Shown here: positions 26,459-35,964 of the stretch, in pieces
Numbering within the stretch: position 1 is the stretch's first letter
How the letters are laid out: each line of letters opens with the position of its first letter
Source: Heliomicrobium gestii
GTDB taxonomy: Bacteria > Bacillota > Desulfitobacteriia > Heliobacteriales > Heliobacteriaceae
NCBI RefSeq assembly: GCF_009877435.1
Contig: NZ_WXEX01000001.1
Coordinates: 369,446 to 433,445, forward strand
Direction: 5' to 3'
Length of the DNA stretch: 64,000 nt
Program-made: the position numbers and the translations under genes
Notes under the pieces: generated by a model
The model's input: only the letters and a program-made list of their open reading frames with translations
Database searches by the model: none
Told to the model about the DNA's origin: nothing

Positions 26459-28425
26459 TTGCGAGATCCCCAAATCGTCGATGAGATTCGCCATCGTTTG
26501 GATATTGTCGAAATAGTGGCGGATTATGTGGCGCTGAAACGGCAGGGTGGACGGTATGTCGGGCTCTGCCCCTTTCACTCCGAAAAGACACCGTCTTTTA
26601 CCGTATCGCGGGATAAGCAATACTTTCATTGCTTCGGTTGCGGTACGGGTGGCGATGTCTTTACCTTTGTCATGCTTCGCGAGAACCTGGCCTTTCCGGA
26701 AGCCCTCAAAAAGCTGGCCGACAAGGCCGGCGTCACCCTCCCGGAACAGAAACTGACGCCCACCCAGCAGGCCCAGCGCACCGCCGTTGAACGGGGGAGG
26801 GCGCTGCACAAGCGAGCGGCGGAACTGTACTTCCAATGCTTGCGTGACGACGGGAGGGCGCGGACGGCCCGTGAGTACCTGAGCCGGCGCGGTGTGAGTG
26901 ACAGCGTCGCCGTCGATTTCGCCTTGGGCTATGCGCCGCCTGGCTGGGAGTTTCTTGCCACCCGATTACAGCAAGAAGGATACCTTCCGGAAGAGCTGGA
27001 ACGGTTCGGTTTGATCGTGCCCCGCCAGGGCGGAGAAGGCCACTATGACCGTTTTCGCAACCGGATCATCTTTCCCATATTCGACGCCCAAGGGCGTCCC
27101 GTCGCCTTCGGCGGCCGCGTCTTAGATGACGAGGTCCCCAAGTACCTCAACTCGCCGGAAACGCCCCTCTACAAAAAGGGGCAGCACCTCTACGGCCTGA
27201 ACAAGGCCGGTCCCGCCATCCGGGAAAAAGGGGTGGCCGTGCTCGTCGAGGGTTACATGGATGTCATCGCCTCTCACCAGCATGGCATCCGCCAGGCCGT
27301 TGCCAGCCTCGGCACGGCCATGACGCCCGAGCAGGGCCGCCTGCTCCTCCGCTACGCGCCCCAGGTGCTGATCTGTTATGACAGCGACCGGGCCGGCGTC
27401 GAGGCGGCGGTGAAGGCCGGCGAGATCCTGACCGGTCTGGGCGCGCGGATCCACGTGCTGACCCTGCCGGAAGGCAAGGATCCCGACGAGTACCTGCAAC
27501 GCCACGGAGCGGACAGCTTCTGGCTGGCGGCCGAACAGGCGCCGCCCTTTTTCACCTTTTGCTTTTCCCGCATCGCCGCCGGACAGGACCTGTCGACGGC
27601 TGCCGGCAAGGTGACCGTCGTCCGCGAACTGGCCTCCCTGTTGCTGATGATACCCAGCGCGGTGGAGCAGGAGGCCAACATCCAGTGGCTCGCCCGGGAA
27701 CTGCGGATCTCCGAGGCGGCGGTGATGGAAGAAATCCGGGGACACGCCCGGAATGCCCGCGCGCCGGGGATGAGAAAGGAAAATATTAGACATACTATTT
27801 CTGCTTCTGCCCCTGTCCGAATCGCCGGAGGCGCTGAGGCGCCAGCTGGGCCGACGGAGACCGGCGCTGTTGATTCAGCCGGGACGACGGGAGCAGGCGG
27901 GACAGAGCAACGACAACATAGCCTAAACCGACAAGAACAGGCCTGGCGATATCTCCTTTACTGGATGATCGGGGACCCGGAACGGGTCCGCTGGGTCTTT
28001 GAACGGTTGGGCGAGGAAATCCCCCGCGCCACAGGTCCTCTGGGTGAAATCCTTGCCGCCTTGACGGCCGAGTGCCAGGCAGGCGGCGGAGGCTCCCTGA
28101 CGGGGCGGGTGGCGGAACGGCTGACCTCCGACAGCGCCAAGGGATACCTGAGCGCGCTGTTGGTGGAGGAGATCCTCTGCCAAGAACCGGTGATAGAAGA
28201 TTGCATCAACACATTGCGTTACGGATGGTTGACAGAAGAAATCGCCAGCCTGGAGAGCCAGGTGGACGCCTTTTCCCGGAGCGGTGACATGGAGGCGATG
28301 CAGCGATTGCTGCCACGCCTGTCGCGATTACAGCAAGCCCGCAGCCGGGCGGCGCGCCGACAGGGCGCCATGCCTTTTGGCGGTCGATTGGATCAACGGC
28401 CCTGGTACAAGGGGGGGAACCACGG

Positions 28426-28429
<4 letters not shown>
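26459..28429 (+). CDS. dnaG: DNA primase
   Basis: A 656-residue primase. The CHC2 zinc finger [11 protein letters not shown]...[11 protein letters not shown] is at residues of about 38-66. The TOPRIM core spans [16 protein letters not shown] to [13 protein letters not shown]. Residues of about 440-485 form a low-complexity Ala/Gly/Thr linker before the DnaB-interaction domain. TTG 26459 is chosen because GGGGTGAT precedes it and the [19 protein letters not shown] start fits the family. Its TGA overlaps the rpoD ATG. Confidence 0.96.
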
Positions 28430-29541
<1,112 letters not shown>

Positions 29542-29610
29542 CCGGTCCCCGGTTGCACGGTTGGTCCGGAGTCGAAACGATTGCCGGCGCAGCTGGTTGA
29601 AAAAGGATTA

Positions 29611-29639
29611 TTGACGGAACGTCGATGGTCATGTATAAT
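29611..29639 (+). promoter_or_regulatory. Strong sigma-A promoter for the tRNA gene
   Basis: -35 TTGACG (29611-29616), 17-base spacer, -10 TATAAT (29634-29639), 45 bases before the tRNA. Confidence 0.85.
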
Positions 29640-29684
29640 CGAATAGACGCTTTTAATGGCATCCTCGCTTCGGGGATGTCGAAC

Positions 29685-29759
29685 GGGCCTATAGCTCAGC
29701 GGTAGAGCGGCCGGCTCATAACCGGTTGGTCCCAGGTTCGATCCCTGGTGGGCCCACCA
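29685..29759 (+). tRNA. tRNA with CAT anticodon, probably tRNA-Ile2 (lysidine type)
   Basis: A 75-base cloverleaf with acceptor GGGCCTA/TGGGCCC, D arm GCTC...GAGC, anticodon stem GCCGG/CCGGT, T arm CCAGG-TTCGATC-CCTGG and encoded CCA. The anticodon loop is CTCATAA. The loop and the GGGCCTATAGCTC start resemble tRNA-Ile(CAU), whose C34 is changed to lysidine by TilS. Elongator tRNA-Met usually has a TTCATAC-like loop. Automated tools may label it Met. Confidence 0.93.
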
Positions 29760-29853
29760 CATACGCATCTTCGCCCGTTTGCCTGACCGGCAGACGGGCT
29801 TTGTTGTTGTTTTCGGTCGCTCGCACAAATCGACATGTGAAGGATGGATTCTG

Positions 29854-30681
29854 TTGGAACTGAGCCCGCGACTGCAACGGTTGGCGGCGGCGGCGCCGCC
29901 CGGCCTGCCGATCGCCGATATCGGCACCGATCACGCCTATATCCCCGTCCACCTGGTCAAAACCGGCCGCATCCCCTCGGCCGTGGGCGTTGAGGTCCAT
30001 CCCGGCCCACTGGAGGCGGCGCGGCAGCATGTGGCCGCCTATGGCGTCAAAGACAAGATCGACATCCGCGCCGGCGACGGACTGGCGCCGCTGCAACCGG
30101 GCGAGGTCGGCGCCATCGTCATCGCCGGCATGGGCGGCGGCACCATCCAGACGATCCTGACCGAGGGGGACGCCGCTGGCAAACTGGCCGGAGTAAGCCG
30201 GCTCATCCTCCAACCCCTCGAAGGCGCCGGGGAACTGCGGCGCTGGCTCCATCACCGGGGATGGCGGATCGTCGAGGAGGATCTGGTGGCCGAAGGGGCC
30301 CGGATCTATGAGGTGATCATCCTTGAACCGTCCGGCGCGGATGGTTCGATCCGAGAGCATGCGGAGCATGTGGCGACAGAACATAAGCTGGCAATGATCG
30401 GCGATCCCCTTATGGAGATGGTGAAGATCCGGGAGGATGTATTCGGTTCTGAAACCGGGGAAACTTCGGAAGAACTGTTTTGGGATCTCGGACCGCTCCT
30501 GCTAGCCCAGCGGCATTGGCTGTTGAGCCCAGTCGTGGAGAAACGGATCGAGCGGGAGCGCCGGGCGCTGGCAGGCATCGGCCAGGCGCGGCAACCGGAT
30601 GAGGCAAAGATGGTGAAAATCAAATCCCGCCTAGCGGCGTTGGAGAGGGTGAGGGCATGGCTGTCGCCTGTGCGCGCGTAA
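29854..30681 (+). CDS. trmK: tRNA (adenine(22)-N(1))-methyltransferase
   Basis: A 275-residue SAM-dependent methyltransferase. LSPRLQRLAAAAPPGLPIADIGTDHAYIPVHLV holds the SAM motif I, and VIAGMGGGTIQTIL is the family's NPPF-equivalent region. It methylates A22 of tRNAs. I start at TTG 29854, behind GAAGGATGG. It overlaps the following Nif3-like gene, as in the sigA-trmK-yqfO order of Bacillus. Confidence 0.92.
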   Translation: MELSPRLQRLAAAAPPGLPIADIGTDHAYIPVHLVKTGRIPSAVGVEVHPGPLEAARQHVAAYGVKDKIDIRAGDGLAPLQPGEVGAIVIAGMGGGTIQTILTEGDAAGKLAGVSRLILQPLEGAGELRRWLHHRGWRIVEEDLVAEGARIYEVIILEPSGADGSIREHAEHVATEHKLAMIGDPLMEMVKIREDVFGSETGETSEELFWDLGPLLLAQRHWLLSPVVEKRIERERRALAGIGQARQPDEAKMVKIKSRLAALERVRAWLSPVRA

Positions 30682-31778
30682 TCGAATGGATCGAAGGGCT
30701 GGCGCCGAAAAGGCTGGCCGAAGACTGGGACAATGTGGGCCTACAAGTGGGTGATCCGGCTCATCCCGTCGAAAAGATCTATGTAGCCCTTGATGTGGAT
30801 GAAAGAGTGGTCCAGTCGGCGGCGGAACAGGGCTGCCAGATGATCGTCTCCCACCATCCCCTCTTTTTTAAACCCATGAAAACGATCCGCTATGACCAGC
30901 CCCAGGGGCGGCTGATCCGGGCCATCGTCAAGGCCAACCTCCAGGTCTATTCGGCCCACACCAACCTGGATTCCGCCCGGGGGGGCGTCAACGACATCCT
31001 GGCGCAACGCCTCGGTCTTGAGGCGATTGAACCGCTTTTCGACGACAAGCAGGAGGAACTGGTCAAGATCGTCGTCTTCGTCCCTGCCAACCATGAGGCG
31101 GTTGTCCGCCGGGCCATGGGCGACGCCGGCGCCGGACATATCGGCAACTACTCCCACTGCGCCTTTGGCAGCGCCGGGCGAGGAACCTTTTTGCCCTTGG
31201 CGGGGACGACGCCCTTCATCGGCGTTCAAGGGGTTTTGGAAGAGGTGGAAGAGGTTCGCCTGGAGACGATCGTCTCCCAAAAGGGGTTGAACCGGGTGCT
31301 GAAGGCGATGTTGAAGGCCCATCCCTATGAAGAGGCGGCCTATGACCTCTATCCGCTGTTGAACAGGGGAGACAAGACGGGCCTGGGACGCGTCGGCCGC
31401 TTGCCTGCGCCGGAGCCCCTGGAAGCGGTGGCGGAACGGATCAAAACGAAGCTCCATGTGGCCCGTGTCCGCTGGACTGGCGCTGACAAGGGACGGATGG
31501 TCGAGAAGATCGCTGTCTGCGGCGGATCGGGCGCATCGGCGATCGCTCGCGCCCAGTTTAAAGGCGCCCAGGTGCTCGTCACCGGTGATATCAAATACCA
31601 TGAGGCCCAGACGGCGGAATTGCTGGGCATCGATCTCATCGACGCCGGTCATTTTGCCACAGAGCGGCCGGTCTTGGAGGCCCTGGCGGCCTATCTGGAA
31701 GAGCGGGCCGCCAAAGAGAAGACAACGGTCCAGGTGATCGTCCATCCACAGAGCCAGGACCCTTTTACCGACCTATAG
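30657..31778 (+). CDS. Nif3-like dinuclear metal center protein
   Basis: A 373-residue member of the Nif3/YqfO (DUF34) family with the inserted PII-like middle domain of Firmicute versions (residues of about 130-240). Metal ligands fall in IVSHHPLFF near the N-terminus, SAHTNLDSARGGVNDILA, and TGDIKYHEAQTAELLGIDLIDAGHFATE near the C-terminus. A GTP cyclohydrolase I activity has been proposed, but its role is unsettled. The start lies inside trmK. Confidence 0.92.
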   Translation: MAVACARVIEWIEGLAPKRLAEDWDNVGLQVGDPAHPVEKIYVALDVDERVVQSAAEQGCQMIVSHHPLFFKPMKTIRYDQPQGRLIRAIVKANLQVYSAHTNLDSARGGVNDILAQRLGLEAIEPLFDDKQEELVKIVVFVPANHEAVVRRAMGDAGAGHIGNYSHCAFGSAGRGTFLPLAGTTPFIGVQGVLEEVEEVRLETIVSQKGLNRVLKAMLKAHPYEEAAYDLYPLLNRGDKTGLGRVGRLPAPEPLEAVAERIKTKLHVARVRWTGADKGRMVEKIAVCGGSGASAIARAQFKGAQVLVTGDIKYHEAQTAELLGIDLIDAGHFATERPVLEALAAYLEERAAKEKTTVQVIVHPQSQDPFTDL

Positions 31779-31815
31779 TCGCGTAGAAAGGGGAAACCGG
31801 GAAGGAGAGTGGGGC

Positions 31816-32427
31816 ATGCGATACGGAATTCTCGCCGATGTCCATGGAAAACCGGAGGCCTTGCACAAGGCGCTGCGGCTGCTGCATGGTGTGGACCGCA
31901 TCCTGTTTCTTGGCGATGTTCCGGGGTACCGTGATACGGAGGGTCTGCCTGAGTGTTTGCAAGCCTTGGCTGATGAAGGCGCTTTGGGCGTGCGGGGAAA
32001 CTGTGACGCCTATGTGCTCAGCCACCGTCGCCCGCCGGAGATCGCGCCGGCGCTCTGGGATTATTACGCAGACTGGCCCGAGTCGATCAAGGAAGAGGGT
32101 CTGCTTTTTGTCCACGGCGGACCGCGCGATCCGATCCATGAACGGGTGGATGGGGAGCATGCGGCTTGGGCTGATTTTTGCATCTTTGACTTTGACATCT
32201 GTTTTCACGGCCATGAGCACCGCGTCACCGCTTTCGCCTACAGCGACGACGGCGATGTGGCGACGGTGGCGCTGCCGGAAAGCGGATTCTACACCCTGGA
32301 GGCGAATCGCCGCTACATCATCGGCGTCGGCTCTGTGGGCAAGCCGAAGGATGACTGCCGGGGCAGCGTCATCCTCTTTGACCAAGGGAAACGGCTGCTC
32401 CGGGTGGAGCGTTTTTCAATCGAGTAG
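31816..32427 (+). CDS. Calcineurin-type metallophosphoesterase
   Basis: A 203-residue phosphoesterase with the ligands ILADVHGK (DxH), FLGDVPGY (GD), VRGNCD (GNxD), FVHGGP and FHGHEHR (GHxH). The set is complete, so it should be active. The substrate is unknown; related YfcE/MJ0936-type proteins cleave phosphodiesters. It starts behind GGAAGGAGAG. Confidence 0.88.
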   Translation: MRYGILADVHGKPEALHKALRLLHGVDRILFLGDVPGYRDTEGLPECLQALADEGALGVRGNCDAYVLSHRRPPEIAPALWDYYADWPESIKEEGLLFVHGGPRDPIHERVDGEHAAWADFCIFDFDICFHGHEHRVTAFAYSDDGDVATVALPESGFYTLEANRRYIIGVGSVGKPKDDCRGSVILFDQGKRLLRVERFSIE

Positions 32428-32441
32428 GGGGAAAGACGAAC

Positions 32442-33125
32442 GTGAACATCAATCGAAGCAACTGGCAGGATCATCCCCTCGTTGCCTGGCTGTTTTCCTC
32501 GACAGGGATGACGGCGCTGGCGGTCATCAACCTTTTGGGGACCCTCTACGGCTTTTGGTGGTATCGCATGCAACTGGCCGAGACGGAGGCTCATCTGTGG
32601 CCGCTGGTGCCGGACAGCCCCTTGGCGTCAGGGGATTTTACCCTGGTGCTGGCGCTGCTGCTGCTGGGGATCCGCTGGCCCTGGCTGGAGTGCCTCGCGC
32701 CGGTCGTCTTGGTCAAATACGGCCTGTGGGCGGTGATCATCAACATTGACGCGGCCCTGATGGCTGGAGCGACTTTTGAGAACTGGATGCTCGGCCTTTC
32801 TCACCTGGGCATGGCCCTCCAGGCGCTGCTGTTCTGGCCGCGCCTCCGCTACTCGAGGCGCATCTGGGCCGCCGTGGCGGTCTGGGTCTTATTCAACGAC
32901 TTCGCCGATTACCGGTGGGACATCTACCCCTATCTCTTTGACCCGAGCCAGTACAATCTGGCCCTCGTGAGCGCGCTGTTGCTTTCGGCGCTTTCCATCG
33001 GTCTGGGCGGCTATTTCGCTTCGTCCTTTTCCGGCATCGGATTGGCCGAGCCGTCCTTGCGGGTCAACCAGTTGCCCAAAAGCGGTGTGAGCAGCACCAG
33101 CGCCAAGATCCAGAGCCCGAAGTAA
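32442..33125 (+). CDS. DUF1405 membrane protein
   Basis: A 227-residue protein with six or so hydrophobic segments (VINLLGTLYGFWWYRMQL near the start, WVLFNDFADYRWDIYPYL late), matching DUF1405/YpjA-type proteins. The function is unknown. The last 30 or so residues (about from FSGIGLAEPSL) run antisense through the end of the next gene and do not look conserved. The original 3' end may have been lost. Confidence 0.8.
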   Translation: MNINRSNWQDHPLVAWLFSSTGMTALAVINLLGTLYGFWWYRMQLAETEAHLWPLVPDSPLASGDFTLVLALLLLGIRWPWLECLAPVVLVKYGLWAVIINIDAALMAGATFENWMLGLSHLGMALQALLFWPRLRYSRRIWAAVAVWVLFNDFADYRWDIYPYLFDPSQYNLALVSALLLSALSIGLGGYFASSFSGIGLAEPSLRVNQLPKSGVSSTSAKIQSPK

Positions 33126-33775
33126 AGGGCGTACTGGAGCGGCGTCAGGGACCGGTGGCCCAAAAAGGAGTAAAAGAGGATCGCCGGTGTCTGGCCGATG
33201 GCCGTGCCCCAGGTGAACTCCCACCAGCCTGTGCGGGTGAGGCCGAAGGCATAGGACGTAAAATCGAAAGGCATGAAGGGCATCACCCGTGAGAAGAGGA
33301 CGGCGGCCCGGCCGTACTCATACAGGTAGTCGTCGATGCGGGACAGGAAGCCCTCGCGGACAAACTGCGACACAAAGGGACGCCCCAACCAGCGCGCCAA
33401 TCCGAAGCAGAGCAGCGCCGACGCGAGGGAACTCAGCCAGGACAGAACCATGCCGATGGGACCGCCGTAGAGGGCGGCGTTGAGGAGAAAGAGGATCACC
33501 GAGGGGATCGGCGAGATAAAGGCTTGCAGCAGCATCAAGAAAAAGGAGACCAGCGGCGCGGCCAGGCCGAAGGAAAGCATGTGGTTCCGCAAGGCCGGCA
33601 GATCGGCCTCCACGAGGAGCCGCACAGCCACCACCAGCTTGTGGCGCAGGTGGGGAGCGGACAGGAGAAAAAGCGAAAAGACGATCGGCACAAGCCAACT
33701 CAGGTGCTGCCGTACGCTTTTGATGATGTCTTGGCTCTTTTTCTGGACGAGCTTCGCTGTTTCCGTGTATCTCAT
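33011..33775 (-). CDS. TVP38/TMEM64 (VTT-domain) family membrane protein
   Basis: A 254-residue protein with about five hydrophobic segments. The VTT core includes FISPIPSVILFLLNAALYGGPIGMVLSWLSS and FSRVMPFMPFDFTSYAFGLTRTGWWEFTWGTAIGQTPAILFYSFLGH. These proteins are related to DedA, though their role here is unknown. I start at ATG 33775 behind AAGGATT. It is convergent with, and overlaps by 115 bases, the DUF1405 gene. Confidence 0.88.
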   Translation of the reverse strand: MRYTETAKLVQKKSQDIIKSVRQHLSWLVPIVFSLFLLSAPHLRHKLVVAVRLLVEADLPALRNHMLSFGLAAPLVSFFLMLLQAFISPIPSVILFLLNAALYGGPIGMVLSWLSSLASALLCFGLARWLGRPFVSQFVREGFLSRIDDYLYEYGRAAVLFSRVMPFMPFDFTSYAFGLTRTGWWEFTWGTAIGQTPAILFYSFLGHRSLTPLQYALYFGLWILALVLLTPLLGNWLTRKDGSANPMPEKDEAK

Positions 33776-33814
33776 CGGACAATCCAATCCTTAATCGTTG
33801 TTATCAGCGGCAAG

Positions 33815-33856
33815 GCAAAAGCCAGAGTGGAAAACGTTGTTCCACCCTGGCCGGCG
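33815..33856 (-). terminator. Terminator after the SASP gene
   Basis: On the minus strand GCCAGGGTGGAA pairs with TTCCACTCTGGC, followed by CTTTT. It lies ten bases after the SASP stop. Confidence 0.7.
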
Positions 33857-33864
33857 CATGACCG

Positions 33865-34044
33865 TCAAGCATCAGGAGCCGCCACAGAGCGTTCGGCCCG
33901 TTCGATCGCGGCGCGAACGAGGCTTCCGGCGTTTCGGGTGGTGACACCGCCCCAGCCTTCCCGTTCAACCACATCGGCGAAGCCGAGTTCCCGGGCGAGT
34001 TCGTATTTGAGCTGTTCTGACATGACAGGTCTACGACGCGCCAT
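33865..34044 (-). CDS. Alpha/beta-type small acid-soluble spore protein
   Basis: A 59-residue protein. It reads MARRRPVMSEQLKYELAREL, then a GFADVV segment, and the family signature EGWGGVTTRNAGSLVRAAIE, ending in a short tail. The first two-thirds match the alpha/beta SASP family, DNA-binding proteins that protect the spore chromosome. GGGAGG lies eight bases before the ATG. It is monocistronic with its own terminator and divergent from mobA. Confidence 0.93.
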   Translation of the reverse strand: MARRRPVMSEQLKYELARELGFADVVEREGWGGVTTRNAGSLVRAAIERAERSVAAPDA

Positions 34045-34106
34045 AGGCCGCCTCCCTTCCTGTATGTCATGCGCCGGATCTAGTTTTCGGCGCTGGCGAC
34101 GGCTTT

Positions 34107-34157
34107 ATCCCCTTTTTATGAAGGGAGACTTCGGGGCAGCAGGCCTTCATAAGGGGA
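34107..34157 (+). promoter_or_regulatory. Strong leader hairpin upstream of mobA
   Basis: ATCCCC and TTATGAAGG (5' arm within 34107-34124, with a small T bulge) pair with CCTTCATAA and GGGGAT (34143-34157). This gives 15 base pairs around an 18-base GC-rich loop, six bases before the AAAGGAGG ribosome site. There is no T run, so it is more likely a translation or stability element than a terminator. Confidence 0.5.
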
Positions 34158-34178
34158 TGCGATAAAGGAGGCGAGTCT

Positions 34179-34802
34179 ATGGATGGAGCGGCCATCATTT
34201 TATCGGGAGGACGCAATTCCCGGATGGGCCGCAACAAGGCCTTTGTCAATGTGAACGGAAAAGCCATCATTGCGCAGATCATCGAGACACTGAGGCCGGT
34301 GGCGGCGGAGATCATCGTGGTCACCAACTGCCCCGACGAGTACCGCCATCTGGGTGTCTCATTGACAGGGGACATCATCGCCAACCAGGGGCCCTTAAGC
34401 GGCATCCATGCCGGGTTGAGCGCCTCCAACCACCGGAATAACCTCGTCGTCGCCTGTGACATGCCTTTTGTCGAGGCGCCGCTGGCCCAGGCGCTCCTCG
34501 AATTGGCCCCCGGCTACGATGTGGTCGTCCCGCAATGGCGCGACTACCTGCAACCCCTCTTTGCCGTCTACGCCAAGACATGCATTGCACCGATCGAGGC
34601 GTGTCTCCGTGGGGATATCCGTAAGATCATCGCCTTCTATCCCCAGGTTCGCGTCCGGTACGCCGGTGAACCCCTTCTACGCCAATGGGGCGATCCGGAG
34701 CGGATCTTCTTCAATGTCAACACGCCCGCTGATTTGGCGGCGGCAAGCGCGATGGACAGCCCCAAAGCCGCTGAAGGGACAGACCGTTGCGACCTGGCAT
34801 AG
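34179..34802 (+). CDS. mobA: Molybdenum cofactor guanylyltransferase
   Basis: A 207-residue nucleotidyltransferase converting Mo-molybdopterin to the guanine dinucleotide cofactor. The GTP-binding LSGGRNSRMGRNKAF is at residues 8-22, and VVACDMPFVEAPL holds the metal-binding Asp. A GxLxGI-type motif (GPLSGIHAGL) is kept. It begins the Mo cofactor/formate dehydrogenase maturation set. Confidence 0.94.
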   Translation: MDGAAIILSGGRNSRMGRNKAFVNVNGKAIIAQIIETLRPVAAEIIVVTNCPDEYRHLGVSLTGDIIANQGPLSGIHAGLSASNHRNNLVVACDMPFVEAPLAQALLELAPGYDVVVPQWRDYLQPLFAVYAKTCIAPIEACLRGDIRKIIAFYPQVRVRYAGEPLLRQWGDPERIFFNVNTPADLAAASAMDSPKAAEGTDRCDLA

Positions 34803-34907
34803 GCGCATGGGTTACGCGGTGAGATACAGGAACCTGGAATAGAGAAGGGAAAGATGGAATCGCCTCGAAAGATCATGTGAGGATAAGCGCGTAAAGGAGG
34901 TGCAGCA

Positions 34908-35849
34908 GTGAAAAAGGATTCGGAGCAGGGGGGCTTTTCCACACCGGTTCCGGCAGAAGCCGCCGCCTTTGCCGATCGACGGGTCGAGCGGGTGATGGCC
35001 CTGCGCATCACCGCTTCGGAGCGAACAACCTCGGGCATTGCCGATTTTGGCGAGAGCGGCCAGGAGCAAAAGGGACAACCGCAGGAAGCAGCGGAGCGAG
35101 AATGGAACTGCGAACAGGCGGAACGGGAAGAAATGCTTGTCCGCGAGTGGCCTCTCACCCTGTATTTGAACGGGGAGGAACTGGTCACCTTGCTGGCCAG
35201 TCCGGAACATATCGAGGACCTGGCCGTCGGTTTCCTGACTGCCGAAGGTTTTCTCCAGCGGCCGGGACAAGTCAAAAGCCTGCGGGGAGACTACGAGAAC
35301 GGGCAGGTTTTCGTGGAAGCGGACACGGCCCTGTCGGCGGGCAACACCTTTATGAGGCGCTACATCACGACGGGCTGCGGCAAAGGCGTCACCTTCTACG
35401 ATGTGACCGATGCCCGCCACGCCCGCAACCTCGACGGGGTCGGGAAGGCCATCGCCGCAGACCAACTCCTGGCCCGCATGGCGGACATGCAAAGCCGCTC
35501 CGGCCTCTACCGCGAGACGGGCGGTGTCCATTCGGCCGCCCTCTGTGAGAGCGACGGTCTCCTGCTCTACCGGGAGGACATCGGCCGCCACAACGCCGCC
35601 GACAAAATCGCTGGCGCTTGCTTTCGCGACAACATTGCTACAGCGGACACGTTCTTTCTCACATCGGGCCGGATCTCTTCGGAAATCCTGTTGAAGGTGG
35701 CCAAAATGGGCATCCCCCTGATCGCTTCTCGTTCGGCCCCGACAGACCTGGCCGTCCAACTGGGTGAACAACTGGGAATGACTGTTGTCGGATTTGTGCG
35801 GGGAAAGCGGATGAACGTCTACAGCCACCCCTGGCGCATCGCCCGGTGA
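34908..35849 (+). CDS. fdhD: Formate dehydrogenase accessory sulfurtransferase FdhD
   Basis: A 313-residue protein that carries sulfur to the Mo/W cofactor of formate dehydrogenase. EEMLVREWPLTLYLNGEELVTLLASPEHIEDLAVGFL starts the family domain. The cysteine region reads ITTGCGKG with a single Cys rather than CxxC. ETGGVHSAAL and REDIGRHNAADKI follow. About 60 extra N-terminal residues are charged and probably flexible. GTG 34908 follows AAAGGAGGTG. No formate dehydrogenase gene is in the window. Confidence 0.93.
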   Translation: MKKDSEQGGFSTPVPAEAAAFADRRVERVMALRITASERTTSGIADFGESGQEQKGQPQEAAEREWNCEQAEREEMLVREWPLTLYLNGEELVTLLASPEHIEDLAVGFLTAEGFLQRPGQVKSLRGDYENGQVFVEADTALSAGNTFMRRYITTGCGKGVTFYDVTDARHARNLDGVGKAIAADQLLARMADMQSRSGLYRETGGVHSAALCESDGLLLYREDIGRHNAADKIAGACFRDNIATADTFFLTSGRISSEILLKVAKMGIPLIASRSAPTDLAVQLGEQLGMTVVGFVRGKRMNVYSHPWRIAR

Positions 35850-35964
35850 GGGGCTCTTGAGCCGCTTCGAGGCGTAACCCGTCAACGGCAATTCTCCGAG
35901 GCAGTTGGGGAGCCTGTCGAGAGAAGGAATGCGGAAGGGATCAACCGGGAAGGAGAGGTGCGCC

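Noticed and set aside
33804..34070. 88-residue minus-strand frame
   Set aside because: It is out of frame with the SASP gene that occupies the same strand and has the ribosome site and family match.
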